This document shows positions 9,792-27,429 of a stretch of 31,000 nt of DNA, piece after piece. Within the stretch, counting starts at the first letter, position 1, and each line of letters opens with the position of its first letter. The stretch spans positions 32,049,176 to 32,080,175 of the forward strand of contig NC_135550.1 in the NCBI RefSeq assembly GCF_964340395.1, read 5' to 3'. Made by a program: the position numbers and the translations under genes. This stretch comes from Glandiceps talaboti (taxonomy: Eukaryota; Hemichordata; Enteropneusta; Spengelidae). The notes under the pieces are model-generated. The model saw nothing but the letters and a program-made list of their open reading frames with translations, did not search any database and was not told the DNA's origin.

Positions 9792-10483
9792 CTGTGAAAA
9801 TATAAATAAAAGTAGAAAATGTGACCAAACTCTTCATTATAAATGTCTATAGTTTATATATGTGTGTAAAGACTTCGTGTACTTCAAGATTTTATGTACA
9901 TATTCCTCAATATATATTAAAGCTAACTGCATACAAAAAAATACATCACACTCTTCTACATTACATTTACACATTGCATTCCTCTAATACACAGGTGGGT
10001 GTACCAACGACAATCCCTTCATTTGCCGAGTTCATGGTTATGACCGTTATCCTTTCCAGATTCAGAGGGGACATCAGTCAAAATTGAATGCCGTATAATA
10101 TACTATGTACTAGTATGTAGTCCCCTTCTTGCAAGCGGAAGCTAGGGTGTGCACATGTTCATCATGTCGTCTGCTGTGTATCAATGCTATCATGGAAGTA
10201 CACATCTTTTTTCAGTTACATTACAAATGTAAACGACACACCACTTGAATATTTCACGCATAGTATACATGTTGTATATACAATACCAATGTATGCGTTG
10301 ATCCGGAATGGTCCATGTTAATTATTTGCAATGGCCTGCTCTTCGCTTGTCCTCGTTCGTTCGTTTTGAAGGAATCACGATCGCTAGCTGGTTAAGCTGC
10401 GTGCAGCTGAGTCTCGCCACACAATCTCGTTCTCGTATTATTAAAGGTCAAATTGAGGTCAATGACGTGATAATACATCCGTG
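9792..10483. promoter_or_regulatory. divergent promoter interval between PUS10 and the C1orf198 homologue
   Basis: The start codons of the two genes point away from each other 713 bp apart. CpG dinucleotides become frequent from about 10,310 (for example TCGTTCGTTCG and CGATCGCTAGC), unlike the CpG-poor introns. No TATA box is evident at an obvious place. The interval must also hold the 5' leader exon of PUS10 implied by the acceptor at 9792. Confidence 0.65.
10445..10470 (+). promoter_or_regulatory. DR5 retinoid-type element and CRE-like site
   Basis: AGGTCA at 10445-10450 and AGGTCA at 10456-10461 form a perfect direct repeat with a 5-bp spacer, the canonical RAR/RXR DR5 arrangement. TGACGTGA (CRE/ATF-like) follows at 10463-10470. 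Both lie within 40 bp of the start codon of the C1orf198 homologue. Binding is inferred. Confidence 0.45.
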
Positions 10484-14496
<4,013 letters not shown>

Positions 14497-16467
14497 TTCA
14501 AAAAAGTATTTGTTTAATCTGTGTCCATAGAAAAAGAGAACTTGGAAGTGTTTGGTAGATCCATGAGATGTGCAATGTTCATCCTATCAAATCACAAGGC
14601 TACATGTCTGTATACACAGTGTATCATAGTATTGTATGTGTACAGTCAATTTTTAATGTGTCCCTTACTTTGAATTCATAAGAAGTTTCTTTGTAAACCA
14701 TATCGCTGAGGAAAAAGTCTACTCAAATTTGACTTTTGAGATTATCACTTCTCATTTCATGTGTTCTTCATGTTTGTAGAAGTGATAAAAACTAGGAAGT
14801 GAAGGATGGGATAAACCATGTATAATCGATAGTGTTTGAAATATTAATGCCAGTTGCTATGTGTGACTAAACAAATTAGTATCACTTATTATTTCAAAGG
14901 TTCCTATCATAATTATTATTTCCCATTTCATATTTTACCCTGTCATGTAGAATTTTATTATGAATATAAGTTACAGGAACACATCACAGAATCATTGGTC
15001 ATATTAGATTCTAGTTAAAGGTATAAAATGTCAACTTTATCACAACAGAAAATTAATGTGTTAAAAATACTACATTTTACTGTCGCCAGTTGATAAGAAG
15101 ATGCAAGCATTTAATAACAGTGACAAATTCCGTGTACGATGTTCTTCTTTGTAGATGATTGAGAGTCAAAACATTTCATGCAGGTCAAGTCATGACTTCT
15201 TAAAATTATCCTACGGAGTAACATACTACTTTCTACTGTACACAGTGTGTATAACTCTGATTTGGTGCAGTCAAAGTTTTGAGTTCTCTTTGTTTTCAGA
15301 CAATGGGAATAATTTCAGTTCTATTTCACAAACGTTAGTTTTAGTACACATATAAACTTTTGTCAACAAAAATCCAATTTAATCACAATTTGTGGATATG
15401 AAACAAAAACTTAGCCAGCTTCTTCCTCAATTCTTAACTTAATATTTTACATAATTTTTAGTTGAGGCAGGCTCTTATACTCATTTACAACAAAATTGGA
15501 ACCAAAACTTTTGATTTCATTCTTCCAGTTTTGAAAAGTTTTCCAAACCAAAACTAAAATAATCATCATGATACTTCAGACTTTTTCCCTCATAACTATA
15601 CCTTAGTATAGTTAACAAAACTTGCAATATGTTCTAGATCTTTTGATTGTTTATCTGAAAAAATAACCCTAAAACTACTTCCTATCTGTCAACTCAACAA
15701 CTCTCCTGTGGTGAAACACACCCACATGCAATTTGCATAGTAGGGGTAGAATTTTGAATGTTTTCTCATTAAATTTTTGTACTAGTTATTGTACATCATG
15801 GATATGTTTGAAGAAAAAATGAAGAAACAATTCATATGTTAAATCATCAAGCGATATTTCTTTTATAGTTTTTGATGCCTGTGAAAGGTATGATGTATAT
15901 GCATTGCAAAATGAACTCTTCAGTGTTGTCATGGATACTTTACTGGTAATACTGGACTATAACATACTGATTTCACATGCACATAGTAGAAATATAAGAA
16001 TTTAGTTGTGCCAAATTTGAGACCATGGAGAGTAATCAAGTGATTATGATTCCCATGAATGAAGATATAGAGGTGACATTGATACTAATAAGGCAGCAAA
16101 AATAAGCTTTGACTTTCTTAATTCCATATTGTATTTCTAGGCTTAGTATTTGAACTTCATGAGTTTCACATTTGATTATATCAAGTTCTAGGTAGGCTAA
16201 ATATTTCTAACAAAATGTAGCAACATTCTATTACATCATTGTTTTGTGTTTTCCTCCCTTCTTGAACCTTCTACACACCAACAATATGTTAGCATCAAAA
16301 TATAGTACAGATATTGAAATACATAATATTCCATTCTTATAAAAGTCTAACCCAGTCTGTAGACTTGTATATGTATATGATAACAGAAAGCTTGTGTAAG
16401 AAAACATAAAATTACAAGATCCTTCCATAGTCTTACTTCAGCCTGTTTATGGCGGTAGTGGTACTCC
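14497..16467 (+). other. probable 3' UTR of the C1orf198 homologue and following intergenic DNA
   Basis: AT-rich sequence after the stop with no significant open frame. No AATAAA hexamer is close to the stop; the first clear variant signal I see is ATTAAA at 15768-15773. The 3' end is therefore undetermined. No other gene is visible. Confidence 0.4.
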
Positions 16468-16695
16468 ATTTATCTCTCACACTTGCAACTCGAGTGGAAA
16501 AAGATTCAGTGTTATGATTTGAACATTTCTGTGCTCTATTGCCCAATCAGCTGCATGTGTTCATCTACGTAATGACGATGTTTGAATGATCCTATGTTAC
16601 ATCCAACCTGATTGGGCAATTTGGGCATAGAAATTTTCAGATCCTAATACCAGGTCTTTGCACCTCTAGTTACAAGCCTGTTATGAGAGATAAAT
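16468..16695. mobile_element. foldback/MITE-like element, ~228 bp
   Basis: The ends are inverted copies of ATTTATCTCTCA (16468-16479 versus 16684-16695). Inner inverted segments include CACTTGCAACT versus AGTTACAAG and ATTGCCCAATCAG (16538-16550) versus its perfect complement (16607-16619). There is no coding capacity. No clear target duplication was found. Confidence 0.6.
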
Positions 16696-17395
16696 TAAGT
16701 ACCAATAGCATGTCATCAGACTCAGACATAAAAATGTCTTCAGAAATGAAACGCACTCAAATTTTTCTATTAGTTTATTTTCATTACTGGGTCTGCACAA
16801 GGTAGGCTTAACATTCTAGTGTTCACAAAATCACATTGTAGAATTGGCAGCTAGTTAGTGTAGCAGTATGAAGGTAGGCAATAATCTTGGCAATCCATTA
16901 TTGCTTTCTTCTTGAAATTTCAACCAGTTTTGTGTGGAGGCAAGTGTTTGTTGGTTAGGTCAAATGTCAATGTGTGCTGCTAAATTATTTAATGTATTGC
17001 TATACTTGACAGTATGGTAGCTATTTTGATAGATCAGTATTTGCCATTTAGAGATTTTATATAGATAGTTGAATGCCTCGATAATGCATCTGCACCCAAA
17101 GATTTGGCATGTAAATCAGCTGTGTTATCATATAGACTCTTCTATCACAGACCAACTACTGTGTAGGGATAGAGTATCCATCTACTTCAGAGGTTTGGGC
17201 AGCTATATTTTGAAATTACTCAAATTTAACAAGACAACTCAAAAACAAGAAGATAATGACAAGATTATTATCACTCAGAAGTGAACATTGACTACAGTGA
17301 AGGCAATTATAGTATACTTGTATGAGCTGTAACAATAGACTCTACTTTTGTGTAGGGTCTATGCTGTAACAAAAATCAGCAAATAGCAATACTTA
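16696..17395. other. intergenic, no feature recognised
   Basis: AT-rich unique-looking sequence with short chance open frames only. Confidence 0.5.
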
Positions 17396-17538
17396 AACAA
17401 TAATGTACGCCCTCCCAACCCATAATGGACGAAAGCAAACTTTTGAACGACATAATGGGCGAGGTGACAGCCGAGCCCATTATGGAGTGCAAAGTTTGCT
17501 TGAGTCCATTATGGACTGGGAGGGCATACATTATTGTT
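17396..17538. mobile_element. long imperfect palindrome (~143 bp)
   Basis: The left arm, from AACAATAATGTACGCCCTCCCA, is repeated inverted in the right arm ending GGGAGGGCATACATTATTGTT. Arms of about 60-65 bp match through CCATAATGGA and AAGCAAACTTT, with a short central loop around GAGGTGACAGCC. RNA from either strand would form a long hairpin. Confidence 0.8.
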
Positions 17539-17540
17539 AT

Positions 17541-17809
17541 TATTTTATAGTTTTGCCAATTCCAGTGAATTTGTAGACCAAGAAACGCAAAACAACGTAT
17601 AATATACACAGTGCTGAACATTGTCTGCCATGTTCGGCCCGGAAGCTGAATACTAATCATAGCGACACACGTTATTGTTATTACGGACATAAGCTTGTAT
17701 TGTTATGCTCATTCCAGGGCCCCGATGCCCAATAACGGAGTACATTATCAGTAATAATGTACAGCGATGACGTCACAAAATTCACTGGAATTGGTAATGC
17801 TATAATATA
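17541..17809. mobile_element. MITE-like element with ~34-bp terminal inverted repeats
   Basis: CCAATTCCAGTGAATTT near the left end (17557-17573) and AAATTCACTGGAATTGG near the right (17777-17793) are perfect inverted copies. The similarity extends outward through TATAG/CTATA to about 17541 and 17809. A full CRE, TGACGTCA, lies at 17768-17775. There is no coding content. It directly abuts the palindrome at 17396-17538 and may be part of one composite element. Confidence 0.65.
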
Positions 17810-18897
17810 ATATGTAATATATCACATCACATCACATCACAATCAGTTCAGTTGTGCCTTTGACAATCCTCCTACATTGATATAAATAGATATTGTCATG
17901 TCTGTTTTGTTACACTGCATATATTTTGATTACCTATATTTACCTTAAAAATCAGTGTTCTCATTTCCAACTCATTTCAACATTCTAAGATAATGCAGAG
18001 TCAGTTTTGTCTGGGTTTACTTTGTCAAAACTCTGAAATGTGTGGGTGAAGACACAAACAACACAAAAACATAAATTTGAAACATATTTAAAGCATGTGA
18101 AGATAACTTTCTATATAAGGTACTCCTGTGTGATTTTTAGAAGTGCGGTTTTTTCACCCTCAACCATGAGATTATCCAGCAGATATTAAATGTGTAGTTA
18201 AAAGTGTGCATCAAGAGTCCATTTTCAATTTGAAATAGCAAGTACACTTTATACCAGGAATGATTTTGTCACTGGTAAAATTAAAATTCAAAACATTGGT
18301 TGCAGATTTAGTTTATATATTAAGAGCTGGTTATAACAAAATTAGCAGATTGTTCTTTTTTGTCACCCCTAAATATATACCATAGAATAACCCACATTGT
18401 TGTATACAATAAGCCTATTATTCACAGTATATGAAAAAGAGGGGTGTAAGGTGATACCATCACGTGATGCATGTGCCAATTTTTATAGTTATACTTACAG
18501 GGAAGGCTCAGTGTAAATACGTAATACATGATAACATCGATGCAATCATGTCTTTGTTTCAAGAAAGATTTTATCTACATTTTCACTTCAATATTCTAAT
18601 TATTGTGCAAGTGTTCAAGAAGAAACTCATTTTGTGAAATGTACCGGATTTATTTATTTTTGTATAGCCATTATGTATTCCTTTTCATGTACTTTCCTGT
18701 TTGTTTTATAATATATGTTTATTTATCAAAATCTGTAACCATTTAGATGTGTACTGATAAGTGGAAACACATTGTCTTAGTGATAGGAGTGGCTGTCTAT
18801 AGTAAGCTATAAGTCATAGCTTTCATTTTTGACTAAAGACAAGTGTTATGTTATAGAAAATAACACAAGTCATTAACAAGTGACTGTACTGTATATC
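17810..18897. other. intergenic, no gene seen
   Basis: AT-rich DNA with a short CATCA-type run at 17822-17840. No open frame or RNA gene is supported. Confidence 0.5.
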
Positions 18898-19108
18898 CAT
18901 TAAGGGGGTTGGCTGGCACTGTCATTAAGTGGGTTGGCTGGTACAGTCATTAAGGGGGTTGGCTGGTACTGTCATTAAGGGGGTTAGGTGGTACTGTCAT
19001 TAAAGGGGTTAGGTGGCACTGTCATTAAGGGGGTTAGGTGGTACTGTATGTCCATTAAGGGGGTTAGCTTGTACTGTCATGAAGGGGGTTAGCTTGTACT
19101 GTCATTAA
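18898..19108. repeat. ~25-bp minisatellite, about eight units
   Basis: Units of CATTAAGGGGGTTGGCTGG plus TACTGT, with a GGTTAGGTGG variant in the middle and GGTTAGCTTG later, so variants are ordered along the array. Confidence 0.93.
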
Positions 19109-19334
19109 GATGGCATGTTAGTAAGGATGTTTTCAAATATGTTATGATAGAGAACAAAAGAAATAGCACCAAATATACAATGAAGTAGTACAAACACTTG
19201 ATGTCAGTTCCCCAATGTATCATAGAAAGAGTGTGTCATGTATTTAATGTAATCATGCCAACCCACAAATTTAAAATAAATGTAACAAACAGTAGTATCT
19301 TTTGTTTGACAAGGTCTGGTTTTTCTCTGTTTTG

Positions 19335-19336
<2 letters not shown>

Positions 19337-19387
<51 letters not shown>

Positions 19388-19461
19388 TGTGTGTCCGTCT
19401 GTCTGTCTGTGTCTGTCTGTCTGTGTCTGTGTGTTTGTGTCTGTGTGTGTGTGTCTGTGTC

Positions 19462-19496
<35 letters not shown>

Positions 19497-19505
19497 TGTG
19501 ATGTG
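19337..19505. repeat. (GT)n/(GTCT)n compound microsatellite
   Basis: (GT)n blocks interleaved with GTCTGTCT, ending in GTGATGTGATGTGATG. Val/Cys-rich and Thr/His-rich open frames here are artefacts. Confidence 0.97.
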
Positions 19506-21716
19506 ATGTAATCCTCACAAGTTCATTAAGTGACATAGCAAAATAAATAAGCATAGCAATGATATTTTATGTTATTGTAGGAGATAAAACTAGAAGCCAA
19601 ATGTGATTGATAACAACATATTTTTGCTGTGAAAAATTATTTTTTGTGATCAAGTGTCCCTATTTCTTTATCTATTGTGCACTGCAATAATGTATACTAG
19701 TGGTTTCTTAGATAAAGTAAAATTTGAAGTATAGTTTTACTGTGAAAATTTATGATACCAGGGTGCAACAAGTCAATGTAGTGGAACAAAAGAGGATTCC
19801 ATCCATCAATGACTATTGTGAATGAAATCACAGGAATCTATTTTACTCAAAGTTGACTAAAATAAGAACAAAATGAAAGCAGTGCATTTTGGAGTGTGAA
19901 CGACTTCCAAAACCCAGTTATTTACCTTTTAGCTCTGGGGTCCTACTGCTGATAGTATTGTCATCTCAGCAACTGAGAAAACATTTTGGACCTAATGATA
20001 CTTGATAGTTTCTTTTCAGAAGTGATATTTTTTATCTTGAGTTTATTAGCTGAGACTTTTATCGCAGCGTTTGGATGAAAACACATTAATATAGGAAGTC
20101 ATCTAATGAAGGAATTTCTATCATATAAACATTTCTATAACTTCTACCCATAAGGTGAATACATATACTGGTATTTATTGTTGGCAAATACAGCCAATCA
20201 AGTAAATCTAGTGTCAATGATTGCTTTCTGTGAGAACACCTGAATTGTAACGATCATATCTCATTGTTTTAATGTATGAATAAACATTGGAATAGCACAG
20301 TATACCGTCCTCACACACAACACACTTTCTCCTAACCCATGAATAGTAATCGAAAGCAAAAATGGATGGTGCAGCCTCAGATGTCAGCACATCACATAAT
20401 AAGTTATAGCACCCTCTATAGTTTGCATTTGACATTTAATTATATTTTGTTTTTACGAAATGTTGATCAACTCAAATGAGAAAGTTTTTACAAAAAGCAC
20501 GAAACTGTTTCCTTCATGGTGTCCGTATCCTATTGTTTTACAGCTTTGAAGCATTACGTCATCAAAATGTTATTAACTCTTACATCTATGTTTCTCTGTC
20601 GATGTGATCTTCACAGTTTATCGTGTAAAGTGAAACCTAAGGTTATAAAACCCTATAATAGTAACAATACGAATATTTCCAATGGTAATTTCCAAATAAT
20701 TATTTTCTTTGTGTTTGGAGCCGCAACATAGTTTAAATTGATAGAAAAAACAAACAAAAACAAAACAAACAAAAACAGACAATTAACACATCTAGATATC
20801 ACATCTGCAGTGATGGTGGGTCCTAATCAACATTGAAGTGTGGAAGTGAACATACCAATCCATCTGAATGAGAATCTCGACGAGTAATCAAAGTTAATTA
20901 CATCAAAACAAAGTAAGTACATGTCGACATTCCTTGGTTCTTGATAGTGAAGGGAGGGGGGGGGTGTTTGTGATGACTTCATGGTCAGCAGACTAATGCA
21001 ATTATCTGCATAGAAGGACGACTATCTAATAGTCCGGATATCCTATTACCTTGCAAATCAAGTGAAAAACAGGTACAAATGTAAATATCAGATAAACAGA
21101 TTGAAATCAACACCGAGTCATGAACATAAAGTATGTCAATTTATGTTGCTAACGATTTACATTTTGGCTTGACTTCTCTCAATGACTCACCAACAATCAT
21201 AGAAAGCTGACAGGGAAAAAACGATTCGGAAGTTGAAGGATATAATATGTGCCAATTAAACTTCAATTCCATCAATCAGCCATTCCTATACATTGTACAT
21301 TTCACCAACTTGGCGGCTAGCTTTTTGCCCTCTCCTTGGTCGCATCCATGTATTGCTGGAAGTACAATGTTATATAATCTCTAAACAAATGTGACTGCAT
21401 GGATTTCAAAGCGGTATTTTAATCGCAGATAATTCTTATGTTATTTCTCATTTTTTGCTATCACCTATCGAGGCATGGGATCGTGTCACGGATTTGTTTG
21501 TGGTATTACCCTATTACGACGATATGGGGATTTAGATTATGGAGGTTTTATGGTAGTAATTCCAGTAAAAATTGTGCAGTTTGATCAGTTTTGCATGCTG
21601 GCAGTACATTTCCATGGCATGATTATTTTAAAGTTCCACTGATTGTACTGGTACCCCACTTTTTCGTGTGTATAAATGTATTTATAGTCATGACGATTTG
21701 ATACACGTCACAATAC
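19506..21716. other. intergenic, no gene supported
   Basis: Contains an A-rich CAAACAAAAA run (20750-20780) and a poly-G run near 20956. Short open frames show no recognisable domain. Sequence from about 21,300 is somewhat richer in CpG but no exon could be confirmed. Confidence 0.45.
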
Positions 21717-21759
21717 TATAAGAATCACTAAGCTAAGTTATTACTACATTGAAATGGCC
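21717..21759. repeat. 43-bp direct repeat, copy 1
   Basis: Identical over 43 bases to 22892-22934, from TATAAGAATCACTAAGC to CATTGAAATGGCC. In this copy the terminal ATGGCC continues open and meets a donor-like GTG|GTAAGC at 21769. Confidence 0.9.
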
Positions 21760-22887
<1,128 letters not shown>

Positions 22888-22891
22888 AATA

Positions 22892-22934
22892 TATAAGAAT
22901 CACTAAGCTAAGTTATTACTACATTGAAATGGCC
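22892..22934. repeat. 43-bp direct repeat, copy 2
   Basis: An exact copy of 21717-21759, placed immediately after a (TA)n tract. Here the ATGGCC is followed at once by TAG. Confidence 0.9.
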
Positions 22935-22994
22935 TAGTAAATAGTATTAAATTCGTAGAAGAGAGTGCTTGATGCTTGGGTGAGCAGGGCGGGA

Positions 22995-23051
22995 ATAATC
23001 AAAGTAACAACTAAGCACCTCAAGTTCCAACCAACCAACCAACTTACTTTG

Positions 23052-23132
<81 letters not shown>
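22995..23132. repeat. inverted repeat followed by (TA)n
   Basis: ATAATCAAAGTAA (22995-23007) and its perfect complement (23044-23056) enclose a 36-bp segment with AACC repeats, followed by about 38 TA units. Confidence 0.85.
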
Positions 23133-23136
<4 letters not shown>

Positions 23137-23218
23137 TAAATATGTAACGCCTACTAGTAATAAATTACAATCATCATGACTTACGATCAGTAAACTACAA
23201 CAATTTTAGTCAGCACTT

Positions 23219-23291
23219 TTGTTTGTTTGTTTGTTTGTTTGTTTGTTTGTCTGTCTGTCTGTCTGTATGTCTGTCTGTCTGTCTGTATGTA

Positions 23292-23328
<37 letters not shown>

Positions 23329-23329
23329 T

Positions 23330-23378
<49 letters not shown>

Positions 23379-23392
23379 TTGTTTGTTTGTTT
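23219..23392. repeat. (GTTT)n-(GTCT)n-(GTTT)n compound microsatellite
   Basis: A symmetric arrangement: GTTT units, then GTCT with a few GTAT and one TTCT variant, then GTTT again. Confidence 0.98.
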
Positions 23393-23814
23393 CCTGAAAC
23401 TAAACAAAGCGGATGGCAATGCTTATGGAATTTGGCATTTATCAGCCATACATTTTATGGTTCTTGTCTCGGCTGTACGTTCCGTGTGATAACAAGTTAG
23501 AAGTTATTTGAACAATTATATTTCTATCGAATCAGATTATAACAGCCAAAAATAAATGTGAGATTGTGTTGCATTGTTGTGTACAGATAGAGAAATCACG
23601 GAATTTATTATTCTGACTACGATATTTCGTTAAAGTACAGATGTCTGGTGAACCGATCGATCCGTGTTTCCTATTTACAGTAATATGCATAAATATCTCG
23701 CATTGCTTGGATAAACTTGTATATACTGTAAGGTTATGGGGAAAAATCAAATCAAATACCCGAATATTTGCATCTAAAATTTGTCGGATGCATTATACAA
23801 GTGTAAACCTAAAT

Positions 23815-24068
<254 letters not shown>

Positions 24069-24775
24069 TGCTATTTACGAAAATTCCAAAAAATACCATC
24101 ACCGGTGCTTGCACTTTGTTTTTAGCGTTCACAACTGTGACGGTATTTTTTTGAATCTTAGTAGCATATACCTAATAACGCCATTATTTTGTATTATGGC
24201 CACCCTCGTCCACGTTGAATAGAATATGAGCCATTAACCCACAGGTGACTGGTATCAACTATTATATTAGGGACTGTTAAATTACTTGTCACTTAATTCT
24301 GATATTTGCAAGTTCGTCGTTTTGTTTATGACACATGCGGATGAAATTAGAAGTATTTGTAATACATGTACACAATGCAATAATAATGAGTAGTACCACA
24401 GGTTATCATTAACTGATAACAATCATCTCAATGATGGCTGTAGCTACCTGGGGAGTAGTCGCTGTCTATTGCTTGTCATAGGTATTGATATGGGTCAAGG
24501 GTCGACGAGTCACTATCTCGTGACAAGTATTACACTACTCCTAAACTGACAAGGATAGTCGTATTTGTTGTCTAACGATGGCCTTATACATTAGGATTCT
24601 GTGCACATAAATTGATACTTTGAGTGTTGTTTTTCAATAATTCATGTTTGTCATTTTCTTATCATGTCTTTACTGCAATATTTCTTATAGAACAAATATG
24701 CATATTATTTAAAAAAGGACTGCCGTCCTAGATAACCAGAATCGGTCTCTGGCACCTGATTATTTTCAAAATGTC
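24069..24775. other. intergenic, no feature recognised
   Basis: Unique-looking AT-rich sequence without a supported gene or repeat. Confidence 0.45.
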
Positions 24776-24872
24776 AAAGGTGAACTACCCTGGAATCCAT
24801 GCGGATTGGGATTTTAAATATCAATCATCATGATAATTGGAAAGCCGCATGGATTCCAGGTTAAAGGTGAAC
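24776..24872. mobile_element. 77-bp inverted-repeat element with 10-bp target duplication
   Basis: AAAGGTGAAC occurs at 24776-24785 and again at 24863-24872, flanking a 77-bp segment. That segment's ends are inverted: CCTGGAATCCATGCGG at 24789-24804 and its perfect complement at 24845-24860. Terminal inverted repeats plus flanking direct repeats are the signature of a small non-autonomous DNA transposon or its deletion derivative. Confidence 0.7.
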
Positions 24873-25256
24873 ACTCTTGTATTAGATTAGCAACACATCT
24901 ATTACATCATTCACATACAGTACTAGTTACATAAACAATATAACAACAAATTTAAATTCATATACCTCTCAACTCATGCTGTAAGTTTTGTTACATATAT
25001 TGTCTTAACAAACAATATGCCATTTAGTTTTGACTAGTTTTTAAAATTTTACAGACTATCCAAAGTAAACGTAGACGAACAATGTACAGTATTTGTTTTG
25101 TTCTAGTGACAAATGAAGGGAGGGAGATAGAGTAAAAATGTAGTCATTTATGTCCATAAATTTATCCGAGCACACAGTAGCCTTGAATATTTGCAGTACT
25201 AGTATTTCATTCATACAGAACTCCGAGAACAATGTGAACAACAGGTCTAAGCAACT

Positions 25257-25553
<297 letters not shown>

Positions 25554-25605
25554 TATATATATATATACACACACACACTGTCTTAGCAGATTGATATTCA
25601 CTGAG

Positions 25606-25689
<84 letters not shown>

Positions 25690-25712
25690 TGTCTTAGCAG
25701 ATTGATACTGAG

Positions 25713-25766
<54 letters not shown>
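25554..25766. repeat. (TA)n/(CA)n with a twice-repeated island
   Basis: CACACTGTCTTAGCAGATTG followed by a GATAYTGAGTTATA-like end occurs twice, at about 25574-25614 and 25683-25720, each followed by (TA)n. The island resembles the one in (TA)n at 11136-11159. Confidence 0.93.
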
Positions 25767-25769
<3 letters not shown>

Positions 25770-26384
25770 ATTTCACACAAGTCTTTAAAAACATTTATTA
25801 CAGCAACAGAGAAACTTAAGCGTGTTTTATATAATAACATCTTGTTCAAATCAAAGGTAAAGTACAACAATAAATGACATTTGGTGTGAATACTTAATCT
25901 GGTTCAGTGTCCAAAGAGGAAAGGTCTACACGTACACAGTGTACACATACACAACTTGGTATGTAGGTATTGTTGTATCCTTTAATGTGTATCAGTAAAG
26001 GGTAGTTGAAACCCTAATAAATACAGAATCAAGGTCTCAAAGAACTTTTCAGTCACGTAAAGACCATGGAATGATACCAAATGTTTATGCGAAAGATCAA
26101 TGAATGGGTATAAAACGTTTTCACAAAAGATAATGAATGATTTGACCCCCTTTTCTGATAGAAAAAATATTTAAAATGTGTATCAAATTGGAAAATGTAT
26201 TTATCTAAAAAAAAATAATGTAACAAATACCAGTAATAATCTCAGTAGTGGAAATAAACACAGGCACTTGAACCGATATATGTGAAAATATGAATAAAAG
26301 AGAATAATATACACCTGTATTGTGTCATTGTCTATATTTCAATGAATGTAACAGAAGAGCATACTAATATATCTTGAGTATGTA
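25767..26384. other. intergenic, no gene seen
   Basis: AT-rich sequence. On the minus strand an AATAAA signal (25795-25800 region) could end a transcript entering from the right, but no exon supports this. Confidence 0.35.
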
Positions 26385-26388
26385 TACC

Positions 26389-26420
<32 letters not shown>

Positions 26421-26433
26421 CACCACTACTACT

Positions 26434-26475
<42 letters not shown>

Positions 26476-26512
26476 GCTACTGCTACTACTACTACTACTA
26501 CTACTACTACAA
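26385..26512. repeat. (ACT)n/(ACC)n/(GCT) trinucleotide array
   Basis: Mostly ACT units with ACC interspersions and two TGC changes. Confidence 0.97.
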
Positions 26513-26522
26513 TATCATATTA

Positions 26523-26750
26523 TATATAGGAGGGGGCTGTGAATAATAGGAGGGGGGCTGTGAATTATAGGATGGGACTGTGATTTATAAGATGGGACTG
26601 TGGTTTATATGATGGGAGCTGTGAATTAGAGGATGGAGCCATGAATTATATGGTGGTTGTGAATCATAGGATGGGACTGTGATTTAAAGGATGGAACTGT
26701 GATGTATCATATTGGGCAGTGATTTATACAATGGGGATGTGAATTAGGGT
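26523..26750. repeat. ~20-bp degenerate minisatellite
   Basis: About eleven diverged units of ATAGGATGGGACTGTGAATT type, decaying to the right. Confidence 0.88.
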
Positions 26751-27169
26751 GACCCAATTTTTTTCCAACATCAAAATAAAAAAATTAAAAAAATTTGCTG
26801 GCTCTTAATATTTTGCAGAACAGTGTCCTCTATGGCAAGATTAATCAAGTGCGTGAACAGTTGATGTCATCTACAGTCATGACAGCGGCAACAACACTTG
26901 TTCACAAAGAGAGTATTTCTTTCACAACTGAAGTAGGGGGCCTGAGAAAATGCTAATTGTGTAGAGAAAGTGTGAAAAGGATTGTTACCCACAATCCAAT
27001 AAAAGGAACATAGAGAAGAGGAAAAGGAGATGAAGAAAAACACAAAGAAGATGATTTGTTATATTTTCACCTTTTTTTTCTAAAATCGATAAACTGACCC
27101 ATAGTTGCTATGAAATAGTAATGAGAAACATAACAAATAGCACCAATGGTGTTGTAGCACAACTGTATT

Positions 27170-27415
27170 TATCTGTTGCTATTGGCGTGGCCTTGTTGCT
27201 AGGCATATATTCATTTTGAATCTTTATTAACTTGCCTGCCCTTTTCACTTTGCAATATAAACTATCATTTAGCTGTTGCTATGGACGTGGTCTTTTCGCT
27301 AGGCATAGTTGCATACATTTTTGAATCATACCTACCCATCACTATTATCTTTAAGATGCATCGTCATTTCACCGTTGTTGAGGGCGTGGTTATGGTTGCT
27401 AGGGCCAAATGTGTA
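27170..27415. repeat. three ~100-bp degenerate tandem units
   Basis: GTTGCTATKG-GCGTGG followed by TTGCTAGG-type sequence recurs at about 27173, 27273 and 27372. It is probably part of one dispersed repeat together with the following block. Confidence 0.7.
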
Positions 27416-27429
27416 AAAATGTTTTTGAC

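Noticed and set aside
15726-15738. Palindromic ATGCAATTTGCAT as a POU dimer site
   Set aside because: A single short AT-rich palindrome with no supporting context.
18898-19108. Interstitial telomere-like array (GGGGGTTAGG)
   Set aside because: The unit is a 25-bp minisatellite with TTAGG only in some variants, not (TTAGGG)n.
25788-25802. Polyadenylation signal of a minus-strand gene from the right
   Set aside because: AATAAA alone is expected by chance in AT-rich DNA, and no exon is recognisable from 25.8 to 31 kb.
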